From: Ancylostoma caninum | Lineage: Eukaryota > Nematoda > Chromadorea > Rhabditida > Ancylostomatidae | Direction: 5' to 3' | Length of the DNA: 64,000 nt | Assembly (NCBI GenBank): GCA_037903475.1 | Contig: JBAJFG010000457.1 | Coordinates: 620,001-684,000, forward strand | In this document: piece after piece, positions 34,301 to 45,254 of the stretch | Layout: each line of letters begins with the position of its first letter | How positions within the stretch are numbered: the stretch's first letter is position 1 | Made by a program: the position numbers and the translations under genes | Notes under the pieces: generated by a model | Databases searched by the model: none | What the model saw: only the letters and a program-made list of their open reading frames with translations | Told to the model about the DNA's origin: nothing

Positions 34301-36911
34301 CTCGCCAACCCACTGCACTTACAATTTCCTTTCTTTCCCTCTATTCGTCCTGAAATTTTTGAATCCTCAATGAACGGAAGCCTTATCAGCCACGCAAAAC
34401 AACTCTTTCATTGAGCTCTTATATGGCACCACAATATTAGCATATTGTAACACGAACGGCGTCTAGTAGTAGACTTAACTACGAAAACAAACAAGAACAG
34501 ACTAAAATGAACATTGTGTGTGATAAACGGCCACTTTCAGAATTATTTGAAGATGTGGAAAAAACGCTTAGACGCAAATGCCTCCAGTAAAAGGCCCGCT
34601 GTGTGTTTGTCGTTTTAGTGCTCAGGCGTACACCACACCACACTCCCAACAATTCCAGCATTTCGTTTAATCAGATAGCGGTGTAAAAATCCCAATTTGA
34701 CGCTCGAATTCAACGATTTTTTGAAGTATGAAATGACTTCCAGAACGTCCAATGCTCAACAAGGTGAAACAGAGACCCGTTAACTTTCAACCATTTGACA
34801 AAAACTGACCTTCAACCTAAGGACAGCATCTACAGCAAGTTTGGCGAAATGCTCCTTGTGTTGGTTGAGAATTTTGGAACCCAAAGTGGTACGTGCGATT
34901 CTCAGCAAGTCCTCCTTTAAGTTGTCTCTGAAAAAGGAAATGACGTGTTAATAGGCATGAAACTAATACCAGTCAGTTCAACATCTAGCTAGACATAAGA
35001 AAGTCATCGACAGGAAGCATACTATTTGAGCGCAGCGCACGATTCGTCTTGCAAAAGAATTTTGGATTTTGAATGAAGAAACATGAACTGGAATTTGCAC
35101 TTACGTCTTCTATCACTTTGATAAGCAAAAGCTATACTTAGCTATTTCACTATGTTCTCCCAATCTACTCATCCAGCACAGATCCAGAGCAAAAAAATCG
35201 CAAAAAAAAACATGTAGAGAGCGTGGAACCATTAAAAGATAGAAAAAAAAAAACAGAAAGCATCATGAGACAGCAATCTATAGCGCGCAGAATTTAATCA
35301 ATAGAACGACTGCCAAATTGCAAACGAATTTGCTCTTATATAAATGAAGCTATGAATCAGGAATCACGAGAAACGTTGGCAATATTTCGGATCCAGGATC
35401 ATGGAAATTCAAGATAAATTTTAATCTGCGAAAAATTTGCAAGTAATTGGAGGGAATTTCACTTACTGATCACGAAACTGAAATGCATTTGGTAGAATAA
35501 CGAGGTTTTCATAGAGTTGCAGTAGGTATAGCATAGATATTGTACAATGCAATCCCTTCATACTGTGCACATACAGTGACTTTGCCCACGGACTAGTTTG
35601 GCGCCCCAATAACATCTTCCCGGCGAAATCACAATTTCTTGCAATGTCTTTTTCTGGGCAAACGCAGTAGAGTTACGGTCTATAAATTATGAGCAATTCG
35701 TGATCTACTTGACAAATATCCTATGCGGAGCTAAAGCCGAAACAACATTTTTTTTTAAATCTTGAGGCTTTGATATCAAAGTGTTTAAATATTTTACCTA
35801 AACAAAATGATGCGATAAGACTTTGTAAGACTCGGATAGAAATAATTGAAAGTACTTACCCTGAAACTACGCATGAAGAGCGTAGAGCGTTTTGAGCAAT
35901 GCCTAGCGCCCGTCGGTAACCAGTGATTATCGTTTGTGGGTGTATACGCTGGTTCACCAACTTTTCAGCCTAAAAGTGCCATTGAATGTAATGAAACCCT
36001 GGATTGTAGCTCTGCATGATAAAGACTGGCGAAGAATGCAGAGATGTGCAGTGGCTTGCAGTAATTCAGTCCTCATTAGACTACTTTACTTTTTGTCTCT
36101 CACATCAAGACCACAAAAAGAAATCGAAAAAAGGAGGTTCATCATTGCGACGCGGAGATCAGCTGGGGTTTGTGGTTCTCAGGCACAACTGGGATTGGTG
36201 CTTTGCTCATTTCTCCGACCCTGAGTTGAATGCATGGATATGAAGAATCTATCGATCAAAAAAATCAACAAAGCACCAGACTACGCTAGACAACAAGACC
36301 ACCCATCCCATTAGCCATGCCACAATTTCGCAACGCAGCTCACCTTGTCTGCAATACAATGACGACTACCCTTCACAGAGAGTGAGGAAAACAAAACTGT
36401 CCAAATCACCAACCTCTTTGAGTAGCTCAGCTGCAAGCACAGTGACCGACGTTGTTCCATCTCCAACCTCATTGTCTTGTGTCATAGACATGTCTAATAT
36501 AACGTATACAATAGAAAGCATGAGGGTAAAAATGTTCGCGTTTTCATGCAAAGACCGAACATTCTATGTGACCTCCAATGAAAATGCTCAATTTCCAAAT
36601 GAAGGGTAAAGACAAACCAACGAGAACTTTGGCAGCCGGATTGTCCACACCAATTGACTTCAGGATTGTTGCGCCATCGTTGGTGACTTTGATTCCTTGG
36701 TGCTCACCATTTCCACTGATCAAGATTTTATCCTGAACATCGACATAGTCACTAAATAAAGACCAAACTAACAAGAACGTACCATTCCCTTTGGGCCCAA
36801 CGTGGATTTCACGAGGTCACCGATGGCAATGGCCCCAACGAATGAGCTGAGACGAGCTGTAGCGCCACGCTCTTCCTGCGCATTGTCTTTCAGAATCTGC
36901 ACAGGCAGCAT
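31369..36911 (-). CDS. cct-2: chaperonin-containing TCP-1 subunit beta (CCT2)
   Basis: Thirteen exons join in phase to 528 aa: 36783-36911, 36618-36732, 36414-36493, 35860-35969, 34810-34927, 33889-33964, 33731-33825, 33560-33649, 33346-33493, 33173-33292, 31838-32016, 31607-31760, 31369-31541. CCT-beta is one of eight ATPase subunits of the cytosolic ring that folds actin and tubulin. Seen here are the N-terminal nucleotide-binding motifs ([34 protein letters not shown]), the catalytic GDGTTS after QDNEV, the apical segment with [14 protein letters not shown], and the C-terminal ATP motif AGAGASE, ending [22 protein letters not shown]. Length and ends match the family. The ATG sits 8 nt after TTACAG, a likely spliced-leader acceptor. 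Exon 2 ends at GTTTGT and exon 3 at GTTGGT, non-consensus donors that are fixed by phase and homology. Nothing suggests loss of function. Confidence 0.97.
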
Positions 36912-36919
36912 ATCTTCAC

Positions 36920-36926
36920 CTGTAAC
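36920..36926 (-). other. probable trans-splice (SL) acceptor of cct-2
   Basis: CGTTACAG lies eight bases before the CCT-beta start codon and no upstream coding is needed, as expected for spliced-leader addition. A 5' UTR intron is the alternative. Confidence 0.5.
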
Positions 36927-37510
36927 GGATACAGAAAACTATCAATGTGCACTTTCGCAGTCGATCCCACTGTGCTGATAACATTACAGGAATCCGTATT
37001 TCAGGGAAAATAAAACAAACGACAAATTGCGCAAAGTTATGCATTTGAAAGAACAAATTCTAAAGAAAAAAGAGGATCAAAATAGATGTGTAGGACATAC
37101 GCTGCCCCTCCAGTTTGGAAATACGAATTTAAAGGTTTAGGAGGCGTAGTCCCAGCAAATGACAACTCATTTCTTAATTGAGAATCTCGCGTTCATTTCC
37201 AAATATGCATCATCTGCTACAACTAACAACTACATTCCCGAACGTTCACTTAACCAATACCCGCACAAAAAGTAAAAATTTCCAACATTTCTTTTGGAAA
37301 ATCCTGAGGAAAAAACAAAGACCACACTTTGGGCAGGATCCAGAAACTAGGCGCAGTTAAGAAGCAGTGAGAAAGAACTAAAAATGTTGAACAGCTGCGG
37401 CCATGCATTATTTAGGAGCCGCAATGCCCGAACATTCGATGGTTCCGCATTAATGCGTAAGTTCAGGTGCATTAAAAAAAGCTTCACGCATTATTGCAGA
37501 CAATGTGTAT
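36927..37510. other. upstream flank of cct-2
   Basis: AT-rich sequence with no recognisable gene or repeat; presumably contains the cct-2 promoter. Confidence 0.4.
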
Positions 37511-38784
37511 AATCTCAGGCACTTTCAGCGGATGGCGCGCGCACCCAATACAGGACGGCCCGCGTAAGGGTTGAGAATTGGCCAGGACTTGGGTGCGCGG
37601 GCCGTCCGCTGCTGCTTGCTAGCGGACCAGCCGCGTGCCTTCAACGGACCAGCCGCGCGCCTTTCTGAGAACCGGTGAATAGCTCCGTCCTCTACCTTTT
37701 CTTTAACAGTCTAAACGCTTCATATCACAAATGGACAAAACGTTAACATCACATATAATAAATGATTAGTTTATTTTACCATTATCTTAGTACAAACAAA
37801 GCAAATATAGCTTCAAATGACAGGAGTCTACGTGACAACGTCTATACAGCTTGAAATAATACCAGACAAGAATGAACGAATAAGTAGAAGGAGGTGTACA
37901 ATACATCAGTGACCGTGGCGTCACGAGTATTGTACATATCCTCTATATATCGATATTCATAAATACACCCTTCTTGCCGCCTGCACTGCCTGCCTTATTA
38001 GGTGTCGTATAGATCATTCGTATCTCTGAAAATCCAAACGCTCCTTATCAACAGTGACGTTGGGAACTACAGAAACGAACTCACTGTAAAAGGTTATGAA
38101 CTTCAAAGCCTTCTTCTCCGTCACCCATAGATGCAGCCGTAGTGCGTGTTCCCTTCAAAAGTATAATATGTGGTATCCATAGCTGTTCACTAGATGAATT
38201 AGTAAAAATGACAGGTAAGCTAAGAATTATAAAGAAGTAACCAACTGACGATGTGCTCTTTCTGAACTTCTCGGCCTCACTGTACCACTGCTTGATTCGG
38301 CTGCTCAGCTTGTGGAGCGGCGCCAGACGCAACTTCTTCTGTCACTTCGCCTTCTCCGACAATGGTCTGAGGTCTGAGGGGCAGTAACGCACTTCAAGTG
38401 ACCCTAAATTTTGAAAAGTGTAAAACAAGAGCATTCCTCTATGTATACGAAAACGGGAGACGATTGAAAACCAAAGCGTGTGTGACTTCACCGCACACCA
38501 AGACACTCAAAACAAACGAAAAATAGGTAGAAAAATAGGTAGAATGGATACGACGTTCAGTCAGCACTGGGTTCGCGGCAATTTGAATTCAAATGAATAA
38601 AATGCTGTAATATTTCGTCGCGGTTGTTTCACAGTTCACGCCAAAATTAAGGCGCGCGGATGGTCCGTGTTCAGAATGGGTCCGCGGCTGGTCCGCTGCG
38701 AGGCTCCGCCCACATTTTGGGTCCGCGGCCCGTCCGCAACCAAAGATTTGGCACGCGGATCGTCCGCTGAAAGTGCCTGAGATT
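37511..38784. mobile_element. 1.27 kb segment bounded by perfect inverted repeats
   Basis: The first 22 bases (starting AATCTCAGGCACTTTC) are exactly the reverse complement of the last 22. Similarity extends inwards for about 150 bp on each side through GC-rich motifs of the type CGGACCAGCCGCG and GGACGGCCCGCG. The centre (about 37690-38630) is unrelated, AT-rich sequence with three candidate exons on the minus strand. No transposase and no obvious target-site duplication were seen. It could be one element, or two inverted copies of a 150-bp MITE flanking a piece of gene. Confidence 0.6.
37998..38366 (-). CDS. candidate 3' exons of an unknown gene
   Basis: Three blocks with splice-like borders join in phase on the minus strand: 38281-38366 (after CTCAG, ending at GTGAGG), 38085-38189 (after TCATCTAG, ending at GTGAGT) and 37998-38025 (after GATTTTCAG, ending in TAA). 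The joined product of about 72 codons begins TIVGEGEVTEEVASGAAPQ, is acidic in the middle (ASMGDGEEGFEVHNLL) and ends QDTNDLYDT. The last junction is the strongest: donor, acceptor and phase all agree. I do not recognise the protein, and no upstream exons were found beyond the inverted repeat. It may be the tail of a real gene or a captured gene fragment. Confidence 0.35.
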
Positions 38785-38829
38785 GGAGTGCAGCGGCCGC
38801 TCGGTCTCTACAGTTCCTGTGAAGCGCTT

Positions 38830-39790
38830 GGCACCACTATTCTACTCGTTCTGCCCCATAATCTTAAAGCATAAAAATTTGGCACTGTTCCACTTGTTCT
38901 GCCCCGAAATCTCAAAATCAAAAATTTCTCTGAAACTTCATACAGTAGGGTTATTTGACATGCTGATTACGGATGTTACACTGATTTTGCAGGTTGAAAG
39001 CCATTTGAGGTATTTATATGGACTGTATTTACCCTAACCCTACCGTAACTCGGCCCAGATAGGGTTGCGGCACAAGCGTGATATTCCTGATCAGCATATC
39101 GAACAATCCCCTTGGACAAAAATTCAGATGATTCTGTGAGATACGGTATTCACCAAAACCCGACCATAACCTTACCCAAATGGGGTTACGGCACGAAGTG
39201 AGTGTCGTATTCGTGATCGGCATGTCAAGTAACGCCCCTGGGCGGAGTTTCAGAGGAATTTTTGATTTTGAGATTTTCGGGCAGAACAAGTGGAATAGTG
39301 TCAAAAATTTCTCTAGAACTTCGTCTAGGGGGTAGGGTCATATGGGTTTAGGGCACTCATTCGGTGCCGTAACCCCATATGGGTAGGGTTAGGGCAAGTG
39401 CGGCATCTAACAGAATCATCTGAATTTCTGTCTAGGGGTTATTTGAAATGTTGATCACGGATATCATACTCGTATAGTGACGTAACTCCTTTTGGGTAGG
39501 GTTACGGTAGGGTTAGAGCTAATTCAGTTCACAGAAAAACCTCAAATTGCTCTTAACTTGCAAGATCAATGTGATATTCACAACCAGCATGTCAAATAAC
39601 CCCCGTAGACGAAAACTGAGGTGGTTCCGTGTGAGACACCTTACTTACCCCGCCCTACTGCAACCCTACCCAAATGGGGTTGCGGTACAAAATGAGTGTG
39701 ATATTCGTGATCAACATATCAAATAACATCTCTAGACCAAGTTTCTGAGGAATTTTTGGTTTTGAATGGCAGGACAAGTAGGATAGTAGT
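38830..39790. repeat. cluster of inverted and direct repeat units
   Basis: A block around 38870-38950 (CCACTTGTTCTGCCCCGAAA, AAATTTCTCTGAAACTTC) returns in inverted orientation at about 39240-39310, and again in part near 39740-39785. Between them, units with AACCCTACC, GGGTTGCGG and GTGATATTCCTGATCAGCAT recur several times in both orientations. The arms resemble the palindrome at 11770-12010. Mirror-image frames on both strands (38783-39037 and 39029-39304) arise only from this symmetry and are not genes. Confidence 0.7.
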
Positions 39791-42237
39791 ACATACCAAC
39801 AGCGTCTGTGTATGTACATATGTCACCATGCTATTCAACGGGAGTTTTGCGAAGAACCTGTACCATATTCTCATCATTTTTATTCGATACGAGCTGAGAT
39901 TTGAGCAGACAGGCATTGGAATCAGAACCAACAGTACCGGACATCAAGAAGTGTCTGAGAGAAATTTCCAGCAACTTGAGCACTGGTTCACAGATTTCAG
40001 CACAAAAACGCTGGGATAACTCAATGTTATGCGAGTGTCGCCTTCTCGGACCGCCACATAGCGAAAACGCCGGAACAGCCTGTGGTCAGTGCTAAATGTA
40101 TTTCTTCTAAAGCAGGACCAAAAGAGCATCCTTGTCACCCATTTTGGAGTGTGCTACTATCAGCATTGAGTGGCTAAAAAATTGAGATAGGCAGAGTTGA
40201 ATGAGCGACGCTTATCGATGCGGATCTCCTCAGAATTCTCATAAGAAGCGGGAGTGGCTGACTGTGTGGAAGCAGTGTGATCCATAGAAGTTCACAAAAA
40301 TGATCAAGTTCCGTAGTTTCGACTAAGCAGTTAACAAATCTGTTAGAACATGAAGGAATGTCATGACTGCGAATTAGGCAAAAGCAGAAAGATAAAGTTT
40401 CAAAAATTTGGGGTTGCTGTAGTGAGCTCAAAAGTAGGATATCAAGGTCATCTTAGGTGCTGATCATATTGGTGCTAGAGAAAAATTCCACGGCCTCCAG
40501 AAAAGCCGGGGGCGGAGAAATTGCGGGGGGGGGGGTGTACTACAATTATGGAACGCACTGTATTCTACATATGTGCATAAATATACTGTGCGTGCATTTC
40601 ATAGGATTTTTCCTCTTCCACCATTACGTTTGTTTCATCTACATTTACGTCAACTCTTTATATTTCGTCTACACATCAACTCCCTAGTTCTGCGTGTCAA
40701 GACGCATGGATGACGAATGAGATTCCTCACCCATTTATCTGGTTCGGCTTTCTTTTCCATTATTAGCTGTAAAAGAGGACATGTAGAAGTCTTCATTGTG
40801 TTGCATACAAGGCTAACAACAGCACTAGAAATACTGAAAATACAAATCTACAGCGCAGTTACAGCGTCATTATTTTTTTCCCCATTAGTATATGCGTTCA
40901 TTGTGGATGGTTTCTGAAAATTATTAGTTCTTCACAGTTTTGCAAACAGGGAATGAACAGATAAATACTGGGAGAGGAACAGATGCATTCCACAAACCTC
41001 CCTTCACCGGGGTTCTGAGCTTATTCGCGAGGCATGCTTAAAAGTAAATATCAAACACAGAAGCAGATCTCTTCCTGTGCTAGACCTCAGGAGAGAGAAA
41101 AGTGAAAACTAACCTTCTTCGTAGGCGTTCATACATTTCGCGTGTGGCCCTTCCGTCCTATAGTCGCGCGATTTCTTCCACATAGCCTTCAAAACAGTGG
41201 GTAAGTGAGAAGAAATGAAATGGCATTATTTAGCTGTACAATGAAGTCTCTTCACTTGCTGTATTTGTAAACTTTCGGCATTAATCGCAACCTCATCAGA
41301 ACCTTACAAAAATACAGTCAAATACTAACATTACCAGCAGGTGATTTTTTGGTCTCTCAACTACGACAGCTACACTACAGGAACAAAATAATCGATTAAT
41401 CGATTAATTGACACAGTCGTCGTCGAAGCGCTTCGATTTAAGCCTAGTTTTACTTCTTCGGTGCTTTGCTATCCTTTTTTTTCAATAACGGCAGTACTGA
41501 GACAAGTTGTGCTTCGTCGGAGAGCGAACTTTACGGCGAATCAGAATCCAATGGGAAAATTTGTGGATTCCAATGGGCACAGCTACACAAAATAAGGCGT
41601 AATATGAGGAACCGAACATAAACACAACGGCTGAACGCTGCCTCCTTCGATTCTGAGTAGTTTTTTTGGATTTATCTATGATTTGAGTAAGGCTAATAAG
41701 AGCGAGTAGAAATACATACTACTATTTGAGAGCAGTTCGTTGAGCAGCCGTCATTGTCACAGTTGCACCTAACCTGAGTCGCGAACTGCTTATCAATGTA
41801 ACAGATATTGTGTTCCTAGAATAATGCTTCAAATTCCAAAGTTGCTCCTAAAAAAGTTCTAGGATGCCGCTTGCCTTAACAGAATAATCCACACTTGCAC
41901 GCGCAGAAAATCCTACCATCCCAGTCAAACAAGGGACGTCTAATTGGAAGTGACACTGAGGCATAACAAGCCGATCCTGAAATGGCATTTCGATCTATAT
42001 TCGTTTCTGTGTGGGAATCAGTGTAAAACCTACGTGTATGTCGACTTCATCGTTGGGCAAGCTCATCAGGTGCCACAGCCAACATTTGAGACAGTCGGTC
42101 GGTTGCAAAATGGGAAGAATGACGAAGAGCACGAAGAGCAATGCTGAAACATCTCGTACATACCATTGCTCTCGATAGCTCACGCAGATTTTATCTCCGT
42201 ACAAGTCTTGAAAACGAGGGGAAGCTCTGCCTTTCGA
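39791..42237. other. intergenic, one weak exon candidate
   Basis: It contains an 11-base G run (40525-40535) and an exon-like block at 41114-41186. Other frames (for example 39901-40095 plus and 40174-40431 minus) lack splice support or recognisable motifs. Confidence 0.4.
41114..41186 (-). CDS. candidate internal exon, unknown gene
   Basis: Seventy-three bases lie between TTTTGAAG and GTTAGT and encode AMWKKSRDYRTEGPHAKC followed by MNAYEE. The composition looks like protein. A possible last exon follows a TTTTACAG near 40764 and would add a short basic tail before TAA in the matching phase. No start exon could be joined. I cannot name the family. Confidence 0.25.
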
Positions 42238-42470
42238 GTAATTTATACTTGCTGCGTGCGTCAGTCGCGCGTCGCACGCATCCATTTGCAAGGGATTTTC
42301 CATGAAGACCGGTCAAGACGGCATGTACATTCTCGATGAAAAGAACGTGCGGGCGCCGCGAGGCCGTAAACGCGTGCGTCTGAGCTGCGACTACTATGCG
42401 ACTGGGCTCTATTCTTCATCATATAGACGCACGCGCGTCAGTCGCACGCACCCAGTATAAATAGCCCTTT
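42238..42470. mobile_element. MITE of the GCGTGCG family, complete copy
   Basis: It runs from TTTATACTTGCTGCGTGCG to CGCACCCAGTATAAATAGCCC, with the internal CATGAAGACCGGTCAAGACG block. It has the same orientation as the copies at 10802 and 46231. The outermost bases differ slightly from the 14-bp consensus end. Confidence 0.7.
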
Positions 42471-42861
42471 TCAGGGCTGCAACGACAGTTCTCGCGCAGA
42501 ATTTGTACGTTAGTGCAATCATGGTCATCTCTACCGAGAATTATACTGAGTCGTTATGGTTTCGACCATTTTCAATTCTCTGTACGGGAGGTGTGACGGC
42601 GTTAATAGTGGAAAGGTGTCAACTGACTGCGAAGCGCGAAGCGAGCATGAAAGTAGGCTTGGACGTCCAGCGTTGCCCGAACGGTTGGATTGATTCTCAT
42701 AGAAACCATACTTACGATTGATCATCCCTCCGTCCTGGGAGGGCGCTTCTCGGTGAAGTGACCTCACCTGGCATCCATGCGTGTGATAGAGTTTGAGATA
42801 AGGGCAGTTTATAGTGATGTTAAAGTTGATGCATTTAGGACAATTTGAAGTTGATGCATTT

Positions 42862-43127
42862 AGGGCAATTTTTTTTAAAATTTATACAGGATGCGTGCGA
42901 CTGACGCGGGTGCGCCTATATGTTGAAGAATAGGGCACAGTCGCATAGCAGTCGCATCGCAGTCGCAGCTCAGACGCACGCGTTTACGGCCTCACCGCGG
43001 GCGCGCGTTTTTTTTTTCATTGAGGATGCATATGCGTTGTTGATTGGTCTTCATGGAGAATCCCTTGCGAATGGATGCGTGCGACTGAGGTGCGACTGGC
43101 GCACGCAGCTAGTACATTTTACCCTTT
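42862..43127. mobile_element. MITE of the GCGTGCG family, inverted copy
   Basis: Starts GGGCAATTTT and continues ATACAGGATG, CGTGCGACTGACGCG, then CAGTCGCAGCTCAGACGCAC. It ends GCACGCAGCTAGTACATTTTACCC, i.e. in the opposite orientation to its neighbour about 390 bp away. A short repeated block (AAGTTGATGCATTTAG) sits just before it. Confidence 0.7.
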
Positions 43128-45254
43128 TGGCGGAAGATTTATTTCTCTGCATATAAATGGAGTGGATCTAATAAATGAGTAGATGCATAAGCATACAAAT
43201 TAATGAACAAATAAGTAAATGAATAATGAAACAAGCTTTTTCATTTAAAGGTTTCGTTTACTCTTAGGAAGATACTAGCTATGCGAAAAAAAAAAGATTA
43301 CGAAGTGCAAGTTTCAATAAGAAAAAAGTGAGCATGGGAAATGCCGGAGAGTTGTACGCTAACGCAATACTGTTAGTGGTGGTGGAATGAAGATACTCGC
43401 ACCCATGCTTTCAGGCAGCTACATGCGTTGTTTTCCCCGAACTATGACGCACTCTACGGATGACATTGCATGGGCGTGTTAATCTTGTCCATCTGAATCA
43501 GCCACTGATCAGCTCTTGGCTTGAGGTTGCTACACTCTAAATTGCCTCCGTAATCCCGCGCTTTGGTGACTGCATCTCAAGTGACGAAACTGCCGTAATG
43601 ATTGGGTTGTCTCGCGATACCATCACCGTGGATTTGTCTGATTTTCAGTGTGTTTTCGGCAACAGGAAGGGCTTTCTCCATTTCCGGAGAAGTCGACTTC
43701 TAAATAGACAAGAACTTGAACCAGGATATCCTGAGGAATCAGCTTTTTTGTACTACCGGCTACTTTGGTAATGTTCTCTTGATTTTCTAGTCGGTTGGAA
43801 CGTTTATCTCTTGGCACGAAAGCCATGTAGAGTGGATACGATACTTCGGACCGAATAACGTATTCGAATAAAAAAATTCGAATAAACATTCGGATTCGAA
43901 CAATTCGAAATTCGTCTATTCGAAAAAGCCCACTTTCGAATTTATTCGATATTCGATTCGACTTCGAATAATTTCGAATTCTGCTTCATTGTACAATATA
44001 TAATCGAATCTGAGCTTCGAATCTACTCCACCGCACGTGTTACCGCTACTACTAACGCTATCCATTACACGGCCTCAATCGATATATCGATTACTTGGAC
44101 GAAGCCGGTAAACGAATAGTATACCCCGATATTCAGTAAGTCTTCTGCAAGATCTCCTCGAGACAAATCGGACGCTGATCAAAACGCTCTAATTGGGGCA
44201 GTTCTGAGAAAGTTATGGCGAAGCGATGGTGACTCCGAGGATCGACCGTCGGTTTTTGCGATCCCATGAGCAGTATTGTAGCTTGCCAACCTGCCGGAAT
44301 TCAGCGTTGCCTCCGAATGGTTGGCTTCTCTATACTTGGCGTCCTCGAATTGTTGCTTTTTGCGGTGATGGAAGAGATTGTGAGGAAGAACGGGCCAACG
44401 TTCAAACTCTGGTGTGTTTATTAGAAAGCTTGGAACACGGTAGAGGGACAACAGAAGCGTCTCAGGGTTGTGGTTCGCCTAAAGGGAAGGGAGGCGACAA
44501 ATGGAGTGAATCTGTTTTTTTTTGTTTTATCACATAATAATATAATTGTATAATAAACAGTTCCTGCAGAGGCTCGCGATCCTGATTTCTACGGTTCTGT
44601 GCTTTTTTTGGAGCGGAACAGTATGTACTTTTATACGCCACACTGGACATCCATAGCTCTCCGCTAAAGAAGTTTGGATTTCTTCAAATAGTTCAGAAGT
44701 GAAATTTATTTAGGAAGATTTCAGTAGCATAGAAAGGAATGAAAGTCACATAATCGTATCACTAAATTCACAACACAACGGAAACCACAATGTATACGAC
44801 GAGCCAATGGTTTGAGATTACATTCGATTAAAGCGACCATGGTTAGAAGTGATTCAGAAAATGGGTTGGATTTTTCGCCAGCGGTCCTAGCACGAAGAAA
44901 ATTACGACTTGTATTTTAAAGGTCTCCTTAGTTGTTCGGGATTTGCTGCAAAATTTGGTGGAGAAAAAAATATGATTTATCTCCGAATTGAGCGACATTA
45001 CATGATATGCTTAGCTTAACACCAGCTTGTTTTGCAGAACTATACAAAGTTCTATGAAAATGAGCACAAGAAGATCGACACAATCAGAAAGGATGACCTG
45101 CTCAACTGAACTAGACTAGATGGATGTGGACCAGAACATCGAGGCACTGTAACTGTGGCAACTGGTAGGGAATCTCCACTCATGTACTGACAGTCTTTGT
45201 ACAACATGAAATGAACGTCATAGTCACTGCTTCCTGCGCAGAACCTAGGTCTGC
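43128..45254. other. intergenic downstream of the PLC-gamma gene
   Basis: No gene supported. A low-complexity tract rich in TTCGAA and ATTCG motifs, partly palindromic, occupies about 43855-43995. Minus-strand frames at 43623-43889 and 44179-44451 lack recognisable motifs. Confidence 0.4.

Noticed and set aside
38783..39304. Two similar frames facing each other
   Set aside because: They are the same repeat read on opposite strands of an inverted duplication.
39901..40095. 64-codon plus-strand frame with several cysteines
   Set aside because: No splice context, no recognised family and location next to a repeat cluster; not supported.
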